From Cylindrodendrum hubeiense (taxonomy: Eukaryota; Ascomycota; Sordariomycetes; Hypocreales; Nectriaceae), in assembly GCA_014621425.1 (NCBI GenBank), contig JAANBB010000065.1, forward strand, positions 79,941 through 143,940: a stretch of DNA of 64,000 nt, written 5' to 3'. Below, one piece after another: positions 1 through 11,127 of this stretch. Made by a program: the position numbers and the translations under genes. Position 1 is the first letter of the stretch. Each line of letters begins with the position of its first letter. Under the pieces are notes generated by a model. That model was not told where the DNA came from. It saw nothing but the letters and a program-made list of their open reading frames with translations, and ran no database searches.

Positions 1-1783
1 TGCGATTCTCGTATGATCGGGGAAAGTATGGTGGCGATTGTGCAAACAAGTTGCTAATTCAGCGATAATATGCAGGTCCCCATGGCTTGGATATGATTCC
101 TGGACGGTTTGGCGTTCCCAACGACCAGGTCAGTGGCTATGAGAAGTTTGAAGGCCTTGACCCTGCTGTGTGGCCTGCACGAGGATATGCGATTGTCAAT
201 GTAGACCTTCGAGGTTCCTGGGATTCAGAAGGAATTGTTCCGTAAGTACAGGAGGACAACACCCCGCGTATTTGAAATCTGCGAACTGATTTTGAGGCAG
301 TTGGTTGGGAGAGCAAGACGGCAAGGATGGTTATGATGCCATCGAATACATTGCAAAGCTTGACTGGTGCTCCGGGAAAGTCGCTACTGCGGGAAATAGT
401 TGGCTTGCCATGTCGCAATGGCACATTGCCGCCCAGCAGCCTCCGCACCTCGCTGCGATTGCTCCCTGGGAAGGAGCCGCTGATTTCTACCGCGACACCC
501 TTTGTCGTGGCGGCATTGAGTATCCATATGACACCATGTGGAAACTGCTTGAAAATCTGATGATAGGGAGAACAGGGGCAGAGTCGGTCATCACGATGCT
601 CAAGAAGTACCCCTTATATAACGAGTATTGGGAGGACAAGCGTGTGAAACTTGAAAAGATCAAGGCGCCAGCCTATATCTTGGCTAGTTACTCCAGCTCA
701 CTCCACACCACCGGCTCAATCCGCGCCTATAACGAACTGGGGAGCAGAGACAAGTGGTATGTTTGCACCTGACCTTGCGGATTGTAGTCCTCTTTTTGCT
801 GACTGCTGCAGGCTCCGAATTCACGCTAGGCAGGAGTGGTCCGATCTGTACTCGCCTGAAAGTGTCGAAGATCTCAGCAAGTTCTTCGACTACTACTTGA
901 AGGGAATTAACAACGACTGGACCAAAACCGTACCAGTCCGAGCTTCGATTCTGGGATTCAACAAGGCAAGTAGTGATGAGTTTGGCTCTATTACCCAGGT
1001 GCTCTACTACCAACGGTATGAGTTTTAAGCTAATAGATCATCCAGGCACCCGTTATCAACATTCCGTTCCCGTCTTACCCCGTTCCCCAAACTTCGTACA
1101 AGAAGTTGTATCTGGGCAGCAATGAGAAACTCAGTGAGAGTCCAATCACCGAGAATGGAAGCGAATCCTATAACGCAGAGTTCGTCCCCAAGCAACCAGA
1201 AGGTGATGAGGAGGAGATCATATTTCGCTACAAGTTTCTTAAGCCTACCTGGCTGCACGGATACTCCCATCTCGTCCTTCATGTCGCCAATGACAGCCAC
1301 GACGACATCGACGTATTTGTTCAGATCAAAAAGCTGGACTCTTCAGGAAAGCAGCTGGTCAACATGAACGTGCCCCTAGATAAGCTGATCCCCCCGGCAA
1401 ATGACGTATCTGAGGTCCACAACTCCTGCTTCCTCAAGTATACCGGGCCGACAGGCTCTCTGCGAGCGAGTCATGCCATTTCGAAGGTGACTCCAAAGCC
1501 TGGAAATTTGACCGGTGACTGGCCGGAATATACACATGAGACACGAAAGCCTATCCCTGCGGGTACGATCACAAGGTTGGAGATCCCTATCTGGCCTACC
1601 GCCATCAATTTTGACGCTGGTGAGTCGCTTGCAGTCAAAGTCTCTGGTCATTATATGAGCTACATGGAGTTTGACGTCTTGTACGGCACCTCGCACAAGA
1701 ACAAGGGACGTCATACAGTCCATTTTGGCGGAAAGTACGATAGTCACCTGGTTGTTCCGTTGATGGATCCTGTGTCGCAGTAA
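1..1783 (+). CDS. CocE/NonD (S15-type) hydrolase, 5' partial
   Basis: The 3' part of an alpha/beta hydrolase of the CocE/NonD (X-Pro dipeptidyl-peptidase S15) family, acting on esters or amides. Exons I assign: 76-241, 301-756, 812-965 and 1046-1783; bases 1-75 are mostly intron and the N-terminus lies outside the window. The block DLRGSWDSEG and the nucleophile-elbow region AGNSWLAMSQW, followed by IAPWEGAADFYRD, are typical of the family; the C-terminal half from about 1100 on is the jelly-roll domain. The intron at 966-1045 starts with GC (AG|GCAAGT) and ends CAG. An alternative is a GT donor at 1002 that keeps 12 more codons. A second member of the family lies at 13759-15776, so the cluster carries a pair. 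Family sure, substrate unknown. Confidence 0.85.
966..1045 (+). other. GC-AG intron in the first hydrolase
   Basis: The donor reads AAG|GCAAGT, the strong consensus for fungal GC-AG introns, and the acceptor is CCAG. Removing it joins GFNK to APVINIPFPSYP in phase 0. A GTGCTC donor at 1002 would give a 44-nt intron instead. Confidence 0.6.
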
Positions 1784-1995
1784 ATATATCTTTTAGATGT
1801 GCGCATAAAAGAATACGGGTTTGATTAAATTCTGGTTGGTGACTCTTCTTTGCAATCTACCTAAAGTGACAGACCATTCTTTCGTGTCATTGTTGTTGAA
1901 TTAACGTCGTGAGGATTGTCTTAGAGCAGTCCACAAAATCACCTGTGGGCCCAAGCTATCGAGCAATTAAAGAGCCCCAAATAACCAGGGATGTT

Positions 1996-2004
1996 GTGGA
2001 GCCC
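1996..2004 (-). promoter_or_regulatory. One-mismatch copy of the cluster 9-mer
   Basis: The + strand reads GTGGAGCCC, one base from GTGGAGCCG. It lies between the first hydrolase and tRNA-His, so it is not clearly in a promoter. Weak evidence on its own. Confidence 0.25.
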
Positions 2005-2063
2005 GATATCCGTCAGCGGATTGTCAGGGCGGGTGTCGGCGTACCCATCTGTATCAACCAGCC

Positions 2064-2072
2064 AAAAAAAAA
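2064..2072 (-). terminator. Pol III oligo-T terminator of tRNA-His
   Basis: Nine consecutive A on the + strand, read as T9 on the minus strand, begin 7 nt past the tRNA 3' end. Confidence 0.8.
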
Positions 2073-2078
2073 TTGTAA

Positions 2079-2168
2079 TGCGGTTAGCAAGACTCGAACT
2101 TGCGTCGCCAGTGAATCGTAGATCTGTCAACCCACAAACTGGAGTACTGACCCCTATACTATAACCGC
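2079..2168 (-). tRNA. tRNA-His(GUG) with 18-nt intron
   Basis: The acceptor stem GCGGTTA pairs perfectly with TAACCGC, followed by A73. A-box region TAGTATAGGGG and B-box region AGTTCGAGTCT are present. The anticodon stem CCAGT/ACTGG (2138-2142 with 2108-2112) encloses a 25-nt loop: TT, GTG at 2135-2133, G37, an 18-nt intron (2131-2114), and C38. A run of nine A on the + strand at 2064-2072 gives the Pol III terminator. The resemblance to yeast tRNA-His (GTATAGTGGTTAGTAC, TTGTGG) supports the identity. The mature length is 72 nt before G-1 addition. Confidence 0.9.
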
Positions 2169-2328
2169 TTAATACTGATTGTGTTTTTTCTCGTGTCATT
2201 GAACCGTACTTAACCTTTCACAATTTTCGGTGATCATTAGATTACAGGCCACCGATGCATTCAGATTGAGTTATTTTGTGGAGAGCACCATCGTAGGAAT
2301 CTTAACTCGACTCTCAATTGTAATCTGG

Positions 2329-4141
2329 TTAATGAAGTTCATATCCCAATATTGCCTGGAATGCGCTCTTGAGCAGTTGCTCGTGGTCCTTCTCCGTCGC
2401 CTCCCCTCTCCAAGCAATGAACCCGTCCGGTCGAACAAGAATGACCTCACGGCTGTGAAGCCGGCATTTCTGCGCAATCTTTCCTTGGGGGTCCCGTAAT
2501 GGTGAAGATTTGGGATGCAGGGCATACGTATCAATAGTTAGAGGCAGTCGATTGGTGGCCTCGATCCATGGTGAGCTGGCATCGATTGAGACGAGGACAA
2601 AGTTCTGTTTGATCAAATCGATCGACGAAGTGAGCTTGGTCGAATCTGAAGAATCCTCAAGAAGCACGTGGGGAAACCTAGACCCAGGCACTGCTGTAGG
2701 AGAGTGTGGATCATCCCAGAGCTGGATTGGTAGCTGATACTCTGCTTCAGGGACGAAGGCCCCGGCGGGATACCGATAGCCTAGCTCGATCGCAATATCA
2801 TCTACTTCTGGCGCTGGCGGCTGTCGCAACACGACTCGATTCTCGAATCGATTGTAGGCCTCGAGCACAGTGAATTCGTCAATAGGTTGCCTCTCAATGC
2901 TGTAAGATGCCAACAACGAATGAGACGCCTTGCCTGTTAAGACATATGCTAGCTTCCAGGCAAGATTATGAGCATCCTGTGAGGTTAGCAACTGATCAAG
3001 AGCTATGGATGAAGTCGATAACTTACTGCTATTCCTGTGTTTCCTCCCAAACCACCAGTAGGTGGCATAATGTGAGCAGCATCACCCGCTAGGAAAACGC
3101 GACCGCCTCGACTCTCGAACCGATCCGCAGTATACGCTGCCATCGTCCAGTAGTTGAAGGTTTGGATTTCGAGGGGTATGGACCCTTCCTCCACACCAGC
3201 GCAGTCAAAGAAATACTGCTTGGCTTCCTCAACGGAGACTGAGCCAGGAGGGAAGTCGACTTTATCGCCGACGTTATTCACCATCAAAAGTCCTTCCTTC
3301 CCTCCGTTCTCCAAGCGAAACCCCCCACCAATCTTCTCATTCATTACATAGACCACTCCGTGGACAGCTCTCTTTCCCAGATAGGGACTGAGGTCGGATT
3401 TGAAGCCGACGCTCAGGCTGTTGCGTAGAACACCGGGCCCCTCCCACTTCATACCTTCTTTCTGCCGTGTAGCGCTGCGATTGCCATCACAGGCAACCAG
3501 ATAGGATGTCTTATACTTCTTGATAGTGCCTGTGGAAAGATCTTTGACCACCACAATGACACCATCATCTTGCTCTTCGTAGAATATTACCTCTTGTCCA
3601 TGCAACTGAACACTGTTGAATTGGTCTGCATGTGCACCGAGTACCGGCTCAAACATGCGCTGAGAGATCCACACCCAATTTGAAGGTGTGACTTCTTTGA
3701 CCTTTTCCGAATCATGCTCTTGCAGGTGCTTGATCACCTTTCCTCCGATGAGGCTTTCTACCAAGAGCATTCCGGCGTTCAGGTCAAATTCCTTTGCACT
3801 CTGATCCAAGGTAAAACTTTCGAGGCCCAACTGGCGGAGGATCTCACTTGTTCGGAAGTTCAAACCAGCCGCTCGGGGATGGGTGCCTGCCGCTGGATGA
3901 CGGTCGAAAGACACGGACTTGATCCTGGGAATATTTAGCGCTTCTGCAAGCCTCGATGGTCCAGCATGTTGACACTTACCCGTGATAGCCAAGGAGAAGG
4001 CCCAGGGTCTTGCCGACCATGCTTGAACCAATGATAATTACCGGCCATTGCTCCACTTCGAGCGCAATGTTGGAGTGGTCAAATTCAACGAATGAATTCG
4101 AAGAAGTCTCGTCAACCTGACGCGTCGTAGTAGAAGTCATG
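2329..4141 (-). CDS. FAD-dependent aromatic monooxygenase (TfdB/PheA type)
   Basis: A flavoprotein hydroxylase related to 2,4-dichlorophenol 6-monooxygenase and phenol 2-monooxygenase, using NAD(P)H and O2 to hydroxylate a phenolic ring. Exons: 4118-4141, 3980-4050, 3027-3924 and 2329-2976 (546 aa). Seen: N-terminal dinucleotide motif VIIIGSSMVGKTLGLLLG, where the usual central glycine is serine; the middle motif VACDGNRSATR; the FAD motif VFLAGDAAHIMPPTGGLGGN; and a C-terminal thioredoxin-like region ending VRPDGFIAWRGE. The N-terminus is uncertain. The ATG at 4141 is out of frame with the FAD motif, and only a 67-nt intron with weak borders (GTTGAC...GTGGAG) joins them; otherwise the start is elsewhere or the gene has a one-base frameshift. 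Points the same way as the next monooxygenase. Confidence 0.85.
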
Positions 4142-4847
4142 TTTCTGAATTATTGTTTCTAAATGCTGCTCATCTGCTCTGGAGTTCTGTCTGCACGTGA
4201 GGAAACGATGAGACTGATTATTAGTGAAAGCTTGACCCTACATCCGTCTTTAAGCAAGCCATTATTTGTGGAGATATCAATGACAGTCGTAGTGGTTGCT
4301 CCGGCTATGCCGGCCGTCGGTAGTCGCCGAATCATCTCCACAAAGCTTTACCCGGTGGAGAGCCGAAATTGTTCGATCAATCGGGGCACACGGTAACGCA
4401 CGTAAACACATCCCAGTTTTGTGTTGCCGTCCTCGGAATCTCAATTCCGAGTTGCGGAAAAGGCGTAATACGTAAAAATACTCGAAGATGTCGAGGCTTG
4501 CGGGCTGGCCCCTGAGGTTTGATTCCATTGGTTCTCTTGAGCTCTCAATCAAAAATGGAAAGAGATCCGATGCCGTATAGGAGTTGAACCATAATTTACA
4601 ATATAAGAAGTGGAATATGCTGAGGCTTGCGAACTGGCCTTGAAACTTCGTTTATATTGCTCCTAGTCAGAATGTGAATAACTCGATGCATCACATGTAT
4701 TTAAGCACAATAATAACACCGGAAGAAAGAGGAAGTAGAAAAAGTAATCCCACAAGGATGTAAGCAGATGATTGAGTAATAGAGATAAATTGGTCAAAAC
4801 TATGCAGTTCTTTGCGGAATTACGATAACCTGTAACCAACAACCTGT
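4142..4847. other. Intergenic region with a diverged direct repeat
   Basis: No gene seen. It holds the upstream region of the TfdB-type monooxygenase and the 3' flank of the next gene. A 27-nt stretch around 4489 (core GAGGCTTGCG at 4493-4502) recurs at about 4618 (core 4622-4631). GTGGAGAGCCG at 4355-4365 is the cluster 9-mer with two extra bases inside. Confidence 0.6.
4489..4643. repeat. Imperfect direct repeat, spacing 129 nt
   Basis: Two copies share the core GAGGCTTGCG, then two differing bases (GG or AA), then CTGGCC and TGA a few bases on. They lie between two same-strand monooxygenase genes. Confidence 0.6.
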
Positions 4848-6488
4848 CTACTGGGCAACTACACTAACTTGTGGTTTAAGGGAGCTGTCTGCCCTATACT
4901 TGATTCCTCTAGCACCTTCAAGTTTCTGCAGCTCTCGCAGGGCATCGCGGATGGGGTATGAATCCCAACAGTACTCAAACATGTCCTCAGGAAACTGTGC
5001 GTCAGGGGCAAACTTCCGGAGGTCGTCCATCATCTCAGCGCGCCTTTCGTTATTTACCCGGGACATGAACATGACGGTTACTGCCCGTTCATAACGGACC
5101 TTGTTGTACATCTCAAGCCTCTGCGTGATTTCTTTTGGTGTTGTATCTCGAGGGAACAAAGCACCAAGGGCTGCTCCATCCTCAAGGGATTGTGCGCCAC
5201 CCTGGCCCTGGTCTTTTTGAGTTTGTGAGTAAGCACTTCGGTCGGTATGAGGAGTAGAGGTTACTTACGGGGGAGCATGGGATGGGCGGCATCACCGACA
5301 AGGACTGCTCTCTCTCTGTAAAAGACCTTGGGAGGGTCTCGAGTTGCCAAGCTCCAGAGTTTCAAGTCCTCAGCCAGACTGCACATTTCGACAATTTCTG
5401 GACAGAACTCTTTATACGCCTCCATCAGGTCTTCCTGCTTTCCCCCAGCAAGCCACGAAGATTCTCCGGCCTCATCAGTATCATCTGCTGGATGCATCGC
5501 AACCACATTGAGAAGAGTGCCCTTGCGGCAAGGGTAGATAACTAAACGACGATCGTGTGCCAAATAGACTTGTTGGCTGTCTAAGCCCAATTTAGCAAAC
5601 AATGGCCCTGTGAGTGGATTGGAGTTTATCTTATCAACGGGGACCAAGAAACGGAAGCAGTTCTGGTGAGTGCTTTTCTGCAGCTGTGGCTCTAGACTCA
5701 CTGCTGCGACGACACGAGACTATTTGTCAGATTAGAATTAATCTCGGAGCCGCGAGTGAGAGAAGAGACTGCTGCTCACATGAACCCCGTCAGCTCCAAT
5801 GAGGAGGTCGCCGCTATGGCTCTCCCCGTTTTCGAGCACGATTTCTGCGGCTTCTGCATTCTGTCTGAAGGGTTACTTGATGTTTGCCAAATGAAACGAC
5901 GGCAAGGCAGCGTCAAAGGGAAGATACGACACGATATGCCTTGACAGCGAAAAAGAACGTACCGCGGATACTACTCGAGCAGACAGGTGAACCTTTAGCC
6001 TTTCCCCGTACCGTTTGTCGGTAGCCAGTTTCCTTAACGTGTTGTGCAGGTCGACTCGGTGCGACAGAAGCCACTCGTCTTTAGTGTTGAGTTTCTCGTG
6101 AAGAAGATCGGTTTGCTGGGCATGCATGGGTCAGCTTGTAGTAACGGGCTCGCTGGCTTTCTCGTCTGGAATTACTTACCGCAGCAGTGAAGATATGTTT
6201 CCCTGTCTTGTCATGGAGATTGATGCCTTGACAGAACACAGGATTCAAATCATCGAAGTCACAGCCCCAAGACTTGAGAACCCTAGTGGCGTTGGGGGGG
6301 ATATGAATAGCGGCTCCCACTTCGTTGAGAAAGGAAGATTGTTCAAAGACCTTCTTACGTTAGCATCATTCGTCACTGTGATGCGAAGTTGACAGACATA
6401 CCTCGACATGATGGCCGGCACGGGTCAGAGAGATGGCGCTCCCTAAACCGCCTAGACCGGCCCCAACGATGATGACTTTGAGTGGCAT
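4848..6488 (-). CDS. FAD-dependent monooxygenase (salicylate hydroxylase type)
   Basis: A single-component flavin hydroxylase of the salicylate hydroxylase/UbiH-like group. Six exons: 6402-6488, 6180-6350, 5963-6115, 5780-5860, 5269-5719 and 4848-5212, giving 435 aa; every junction closes in frame. Seen: N-terminal GAGLGG (residues 9-14), GADGVHSRVV, and the second FAD motif VLVGDAAHPMLPHQGQGGAQ followed by SLEDGAAL. These three motifs define the family. Its start faces the SnoaL-like gene, with about 500 bp of shared promoter holding the cluster 9-mer. Salicylate itself is not shown to be the substrate; the group also contains secondary-metabolite tailoring enzymes. Confidence 0.9.
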
Positions 6489-6984
6489 ATTGAATAAGAG
6501 TGCAATTGACAAGTGTTGTTCGTAGTTGGGGGTTCAAAAGATCAAGCCAACAGCGTAGGGAGCAGTAGGAAAAATGCTGCGGCATCTCATGCAGACCTTC
6601 CGCATCATAATGTACTCACCAAGCTACCGGGTCTGCCTCTCAACTTGCTGAACGCCACTACCCTAGCAGGTGATTCACATTGACTTCTTTGCAGTTACGC
6701 TCCAGACGGATTGCCAAGTGTGGCCTCGGCTCCACCGGCTCTGGGCGCCCCGGCACATTTGGAGCCGGCCCCCCACACCGTGACTCCACAGGATTCCCCG
6801 AGCCGGGAGCGATTGAGGGCGGATGTAATGGGGTTCAATCACACAAAAGGTGCACACCTTTCTGCTGTTCCCGAGCAACACATTACCTTTGCTCACAAGA
6901 AACATCCCAACGACACCATTCCAAATCGATCGTGTCAACCGCACCACATTCTATTCTTTTCACTTTACTCACCAAACACCCACC
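6489..6984. promoter_or_regulatory. Divergent promoter, monooxygenase / SnoaL-like
   Basis: Non-coding 496 bp between two divergent starts. CGGCTCCAC lies at 6727-6735, directly followed by CGGCTC, and the inverted half TGGAGCCG lies at 6760-6767, forming a loose inverted repeat. The rest is GC-rich upstream and CT/AC-rich near the SnoaL start, as in a fungal 5' leader. Confidence 0.7.
6727..6735 (+). promoter_or_regulatory. Cluster 9-mer CGGCTCCAC
   Basis: Exact copy in the monooxygenase/SnoaL divergent promoter. Confidence 0.6.
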
Positions 6985-7518
6985 ATGGTGAGCGCCGATC
7001 AAATCAAGGCTATCTTTGAGCCCATTAGCCAGGGTGACATGACCACTTTCTGGCCCCATGTGGCCGAAGATGTTGACTGGACAGTCAAAGGTATGGATGT
7101 CCTAACGCGAAACATACTAAGGGCCGCTTGATGATCGAAAGGAATATCTGACTAACGAATTCTCACAGGCACTTGCCAGATTTCTGGTCACTATAAGTCC
7201 ATTAAAGAATTTCAACAGGGAACAAAAGCACTGTCCTCGACCTGGGCTGGTCCCCTTCATCTTGTAGTTCAGAATATCATCGTGGATGGCAACCAAGCAG
7301 CTGTGGAACTCAAGGCAGTCAATACCAAGACCAAGAGCGGCGAGCCGTTCCCGAACGAGTATACGTGGATTCTGAGTTTCAACGAAGAAGGCAAAATTGC
7401 AACCGTTCGCGCGTACATGGACACGTGAGTAGTGATACACCAACATCCCATCCTGATGACTGCTAACACTGAAGGCTATAGTCACCTTGTAACTCATGTT
7501 ATTAAGGCAAATCCTTAG
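6985..7518 (+). CDS. SnoaL-like / NTF2-fold protein
   Basis: A 132-aa protein from exons 6985-7090, 7169-7424 and 7482-7518. The pattern IKAIFEPISQGDMTTFWPHV, then VDWTVKGTCQISGHYKS, and the end EYTWILSFNEEGKIATVRAY, is that of SnoaL-like (ketosteroid-isomerase/NTF2 fold) proteins. Such proteins act as cyclases, isomerases or small-ligand binders. The start ATG lies in ACCATGGTG, a good fungal context. Shared divergent promoter with the salicylate-hydroxylase-type gene suggests a joint step. The fold is likely; the reaction cannot be told. Confidence 0.85.
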
Positions 7519-7985
7519 TCGGCGAGGTTCACTGTCGAAGTTTGCTGCGAGTAGAAAAGATTTGGTAAATTTGTGGAATATTGCGCAGCCGCCTTTGGAT
7601 CTTATTGTTGATGCTTGATATATTAAAATACATTTGAACTTACACCCGACGTCGTACCTATGTCAAAAGTGAATGAGATTATGTTTGCGTAAGATAATTA
7701 TTCTTTAATTCGACTTGGCACGACCGTGCTCTTACTCGATTTCTTCCGAAAAGCTGCGCTTAATTCTCCTTCGCTCATTTCTTTTACCACTTTAGATCAT
7801 ATAATCCCAGCCTTAAAGCCTGTCAAGTTCATAACCTTTTCCTGCTACTTCTCTAGGTTGACGGTATCCTCTTCAATGCAATGGACATGAACATGGTACT
7901 AATAGTGTATACAGCTCTGGGTGATCAATGTCTCAACTATCCCATTGAAAGCTATGGAAAAGAATAACTATTATCAAGAGCGAGT
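7519..7985. other. Convergent intergenic region
   Basis: Lies between the 3' ends of the SnoaL-like and cupin genes. Rich in A and T, consistent with two 3' UTRs. No gene or repeat seen. Confidence 0.6.
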
Positions 7986-8551
7986 TTATGATCTTGGTAG
8001 GTATTTAGTAGGGACACCGGATTCTCCAACTTCTGAACCGTTCACAATAGGCTTCTGTGAGGGTACCAGAACAAATATGACACGCGCTGGTCTATCGGTG
8101 TTGTTGTTCCATTGATGCATAGTCTGGGAAGAATCGGGTTCGTCAACGGTTGCTATGGAAGGAAGAAGAAATGAGTACCCACAGCTTGTTGGACAATAAC
8201 GTCGCCAGCACCAACGGTTGTCCGTGAATCGTCTTCCATGAGGAGTTCTAATTCCCCTTCCAGGACGATACCGTAATCCAGCGAAGCGGTTCTATGATTG
8301 TGTCCTTGTGAGTTCGGCGGAAAGTCGACAACGCGGATCAGCGAGCCCGAAGCATAGATGTCTCGTTTGTCAGGTTCGACTGGGTCGCTGTCCCTGAGTT
8401 CGGCAGGGTGTTGAAAGTTTTGCCACAACGTCACGGCGTTGCTGCCAAATCCAGATTGAAGCTCGATTGACTCGTCAAATAGAATTGTCGACTTGGAAGA
8501 CTTGTGGGTCGTAACCACCCGCCTCAAAGGAGTATCACTACTAATACCCAT
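7986..8551 (-). CDS. Single-domain cupin protein
   Basis: A 168-aa small beta-barrel protein from exons 8183-8551 and 7986-8123; the intron ends at CAG before ACTATGCATCAATGG. Cupin motif 1 is GHNHRTASLDYGIVLEGELE and motif 2 is GAGDVIVQQATMHQWNN, which together give the usual metal-binding histidines. Fungal cupins of this kind are found in aromatic catabolic and polyketide clusters as oxygenases, isomerases or regulators of flux. A copy of the cluster 9-mer lies 193 bp upstream. The start chosen is the second ATG (8551); one three codons upstream is equally open. Confidence 0.85.
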
Positions 8552-9357
8552 GATTATCACCTGCTTGTACGATAATAGTAAAGAATATTTTGTCTCTCCA
8601 ATGTAACCCCGATGAATAAAATGGACCTCAGCTTTAATATTTAGACGAAGCTTGACGAGGTATTTATTTAATGATTGGTTTCGTGATCTTACACACCTAT
8701 CAGAGCATTAGTCAAATTCAAGTTTAGTGCTCGGGTGACCACACGGCTCCACACCATTACCACCGCCGGTATCTATTTCGCAACCTCCCACCTTCATGTA
8801 CAGCGGAATGTGGGGAAATGAGACAGACTCATGTTCCCGAGTCGGCTGAGTGGGAGATCATGCATTGCCCACAGACCGTATCGAATCGTAGGGCAGTCCC
8901 CGGGTTGACGAAAGACTGTGCCGATGGTATGTCGGCATTGTGGGCTCTCTTGAAAGTCGAGATGGATCATGCCACTGTACATCGAATAAGCCTTCAACCG
9001 TGAAATTATTAGCTTGCTGATCTCCGGTTGCCCAGCAGACCGTTGCAAATTTGTGGGGGATCTGTGTAGGAGGTAATATCGCACAAGAAAGGCTGGATAG
9101 CAGGCGTTTTGACGTATGAGATACAAATAAAACTAAACTTCACGGACAGACTTATTTCAGCGCACCTAGTGCCTTGGTAAAAGAAAAATTAAATTGGAAC
9201 GGAATGGCTCAGTTCGTCCTGATCTCTTGTAGAATTGCAGGTGAAAAAGACTGAGAATTGGTGATTCTGGTGCGCTATACTATGGACACATCTACCTAGA
9301 AGAACTATGGTAACACTCCGTCACTTTAAGCCAAAGCTCAAATTCCAAATTCTTGAA
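8552..9357. promoter_or_regulatory. Upstream region of the cupin gene
   Basis: Holds CGGCTCCAC at 8744-8752. The remainder up to 9357 serves as 3' flank of the ALDH-like gene. No coding pattern recognised. Confidence 0.6.
8744..8752 (+). promoter_or_regulatory. Cluster 9-mer CGGCTCCAC
   Basis: Exact copy 193 bp upstream of the cupin start. Confidence 0.6.
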
Positions 9358-11127
9358 TTACGACTGCGTGAAATAAAATCGAAGACCACGATTGACAGTG
9401 AAAGAAACTCCGGAGACCGCGACAACGGTCATAGCAAGTCCGATAAGCAAACCTCGTTCGAAATAGGACAGTCTCCCTCCCTTTGGTTGGCGAATCTCCC
9501 CAAGTCGCAGCTTATGTGACAATATGTGCCAATTAGACTTGCTATCATCAGACACCTTTTGAACAGCTTTGAGGGGTGTCTGGGCGATAGTCTTGTGGAT
9601 TGAAAAGTCTTCCTTGGTATACGCTAGCTCGTAGGAACCCGCGCACGAATGATGATCGATTGTCACTAAACACAGATTATAATGTTAGAAGAATTGCTTC
9701 GGCATTATAGAGAGTAAACCTACCAAGAGATCTTTGTGGAATCTGGTTAATAAAGACATTGAGAGTATTAGAGAAAGCTCCAATGTAGAAAGAAGCGCTC
9801 GCTTCAGCGAAGACATAGGTTGCCTGAGAAGCTTCTTTTCCATTCCTACGAGATTAATCAGCACAGAAGACAACTGAAAGGGTATCAATCTTCAAGACGA
9901 CAGAATTGCGCGTACAGTTTGTGCAAAAGATCCAGACCATGGTCTAGGCTTCGAATCGGGACGAACAGGACACCACAGCCAGTTGTGGCAATAGATCCGG
10001 CCACAACACGGATTCTGTCGACTGTAATTGGGCTGAAACAAAATACGGTAAGTTGAGGCCTTGGAAGTATTCCTGCGAATATTGGGGCTGTCTTAATCAC
10101 TTACTCTGAGCTGTTGAGTGCAACAACGGACGGGATGGAACTGGGAGAATGCTTGGGGAACTTTTCCACCAGCGAGGGAAAGGTGGTCGTCAGTGTTTTA
10201 TACAGCGCTTGGATCTTATTCTGACCACCATTAACTTGCAGCGACTCGGTCCCATTCGCGATCGGACGATGCAGAAGATTCTCAAAGTCGGTTATCACCG
10301 CCTCATCCACAAAGCAGAGCCGAGGAACTCGTAGCGGATTCTGGCGATGGTTGCGCAAGGCCACTTGATGAATATGAGACGCCACTGTCTCCAAGTCGTC
10401 GACGCTTCGATCGATGAACACAACAGGAAATCCAGCAGGCGGCGTGAAGATACGCACTAGAGGGTTACACTCGTAGAGAAGCTTGAGTAGAGCCCCCCTC
10501 TCGTCGAGGTTCTGGAGCACAGCAACCCCGAAGTGTTTTGAGCCCAGCTGTTGGCGAGTGTTCGAAGAATCATCCTCGGTAACTCCCACGGCTTCTTTGT
10601 CCAAGCTATCCTCGATGATCTTTTTCAACTCGGCACTCGTAGATGGAGCAGCTCTCGGAGCAAGAACAATGGCTCCACTTCCGGCAGCAATAGCTGCCGC
10701 CAGGGGAATCAAGGAGCTTGAAACGGGAGCGTACGGAGACGGGTCAATCAATGTTGGACCCAGTGGCACAAGAGTACCTCCGCTGGAGCCTTTTTTCACA
10801 GATCTCTCTCCCGCTAGAGTGCCAGGGAAATCCAAGCTATCATATAGATATTTGACAGCGTCTAGCACCACTCTCACTTCCTCTGCAGCGCTTTCTTCAG
10901 TGGTTTGCAGGTCTGTTGTGATGTTAAGCGCAAGCCGAAGGGAAATGACCTAATATCATGCTAGCAGAGACCATACCTTTCCGAAGTGCATCGACCAGCG
11001 TTGGCGTACATTTTTTGAGGCCTGTATGTAGGGCAGCCAATTCTTTTTTGCGTTGCAGGACGTTCTCTAGGCGACCCTCCGTCCACGCCGTGTTGACGGA
11101 CCTGTACAAATTGGCGGTAGCACTCAT
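9358..11127 (-). CDS. Degenerate aldehyde dehydrogenase-like protein with C-terminal TM
   Basis: A 501-aa ALDH-superfamily protein from exons 10977-11127, 10105-10912, 9916-10032, 9724-9845 and 9358-9665. The N-terminal third resembles ALDH3-type enzymes (KKELAALHTGLKKCTPTLVD; PYAPVSSSLIPLAAAIAAGS). The catalytic core looks decayed. Where the family has ELGGKSP this protein has TPPAGFPVV, and where the nucleophile block NxGQxC is expected it has NHRQNPLRVPRLCFVDE, so the catalytic Glu and Cys are not in place. The C-terminus has a hydrophobic segment (GLLIGLAMTVVAVSGVSF), as in membrane-anchored fatty ALDHs. The frame is intact, so it may be a scaffold, sensor or non-oxidising relative. Divergent from the LigB gene. 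Confidence 0.75.
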
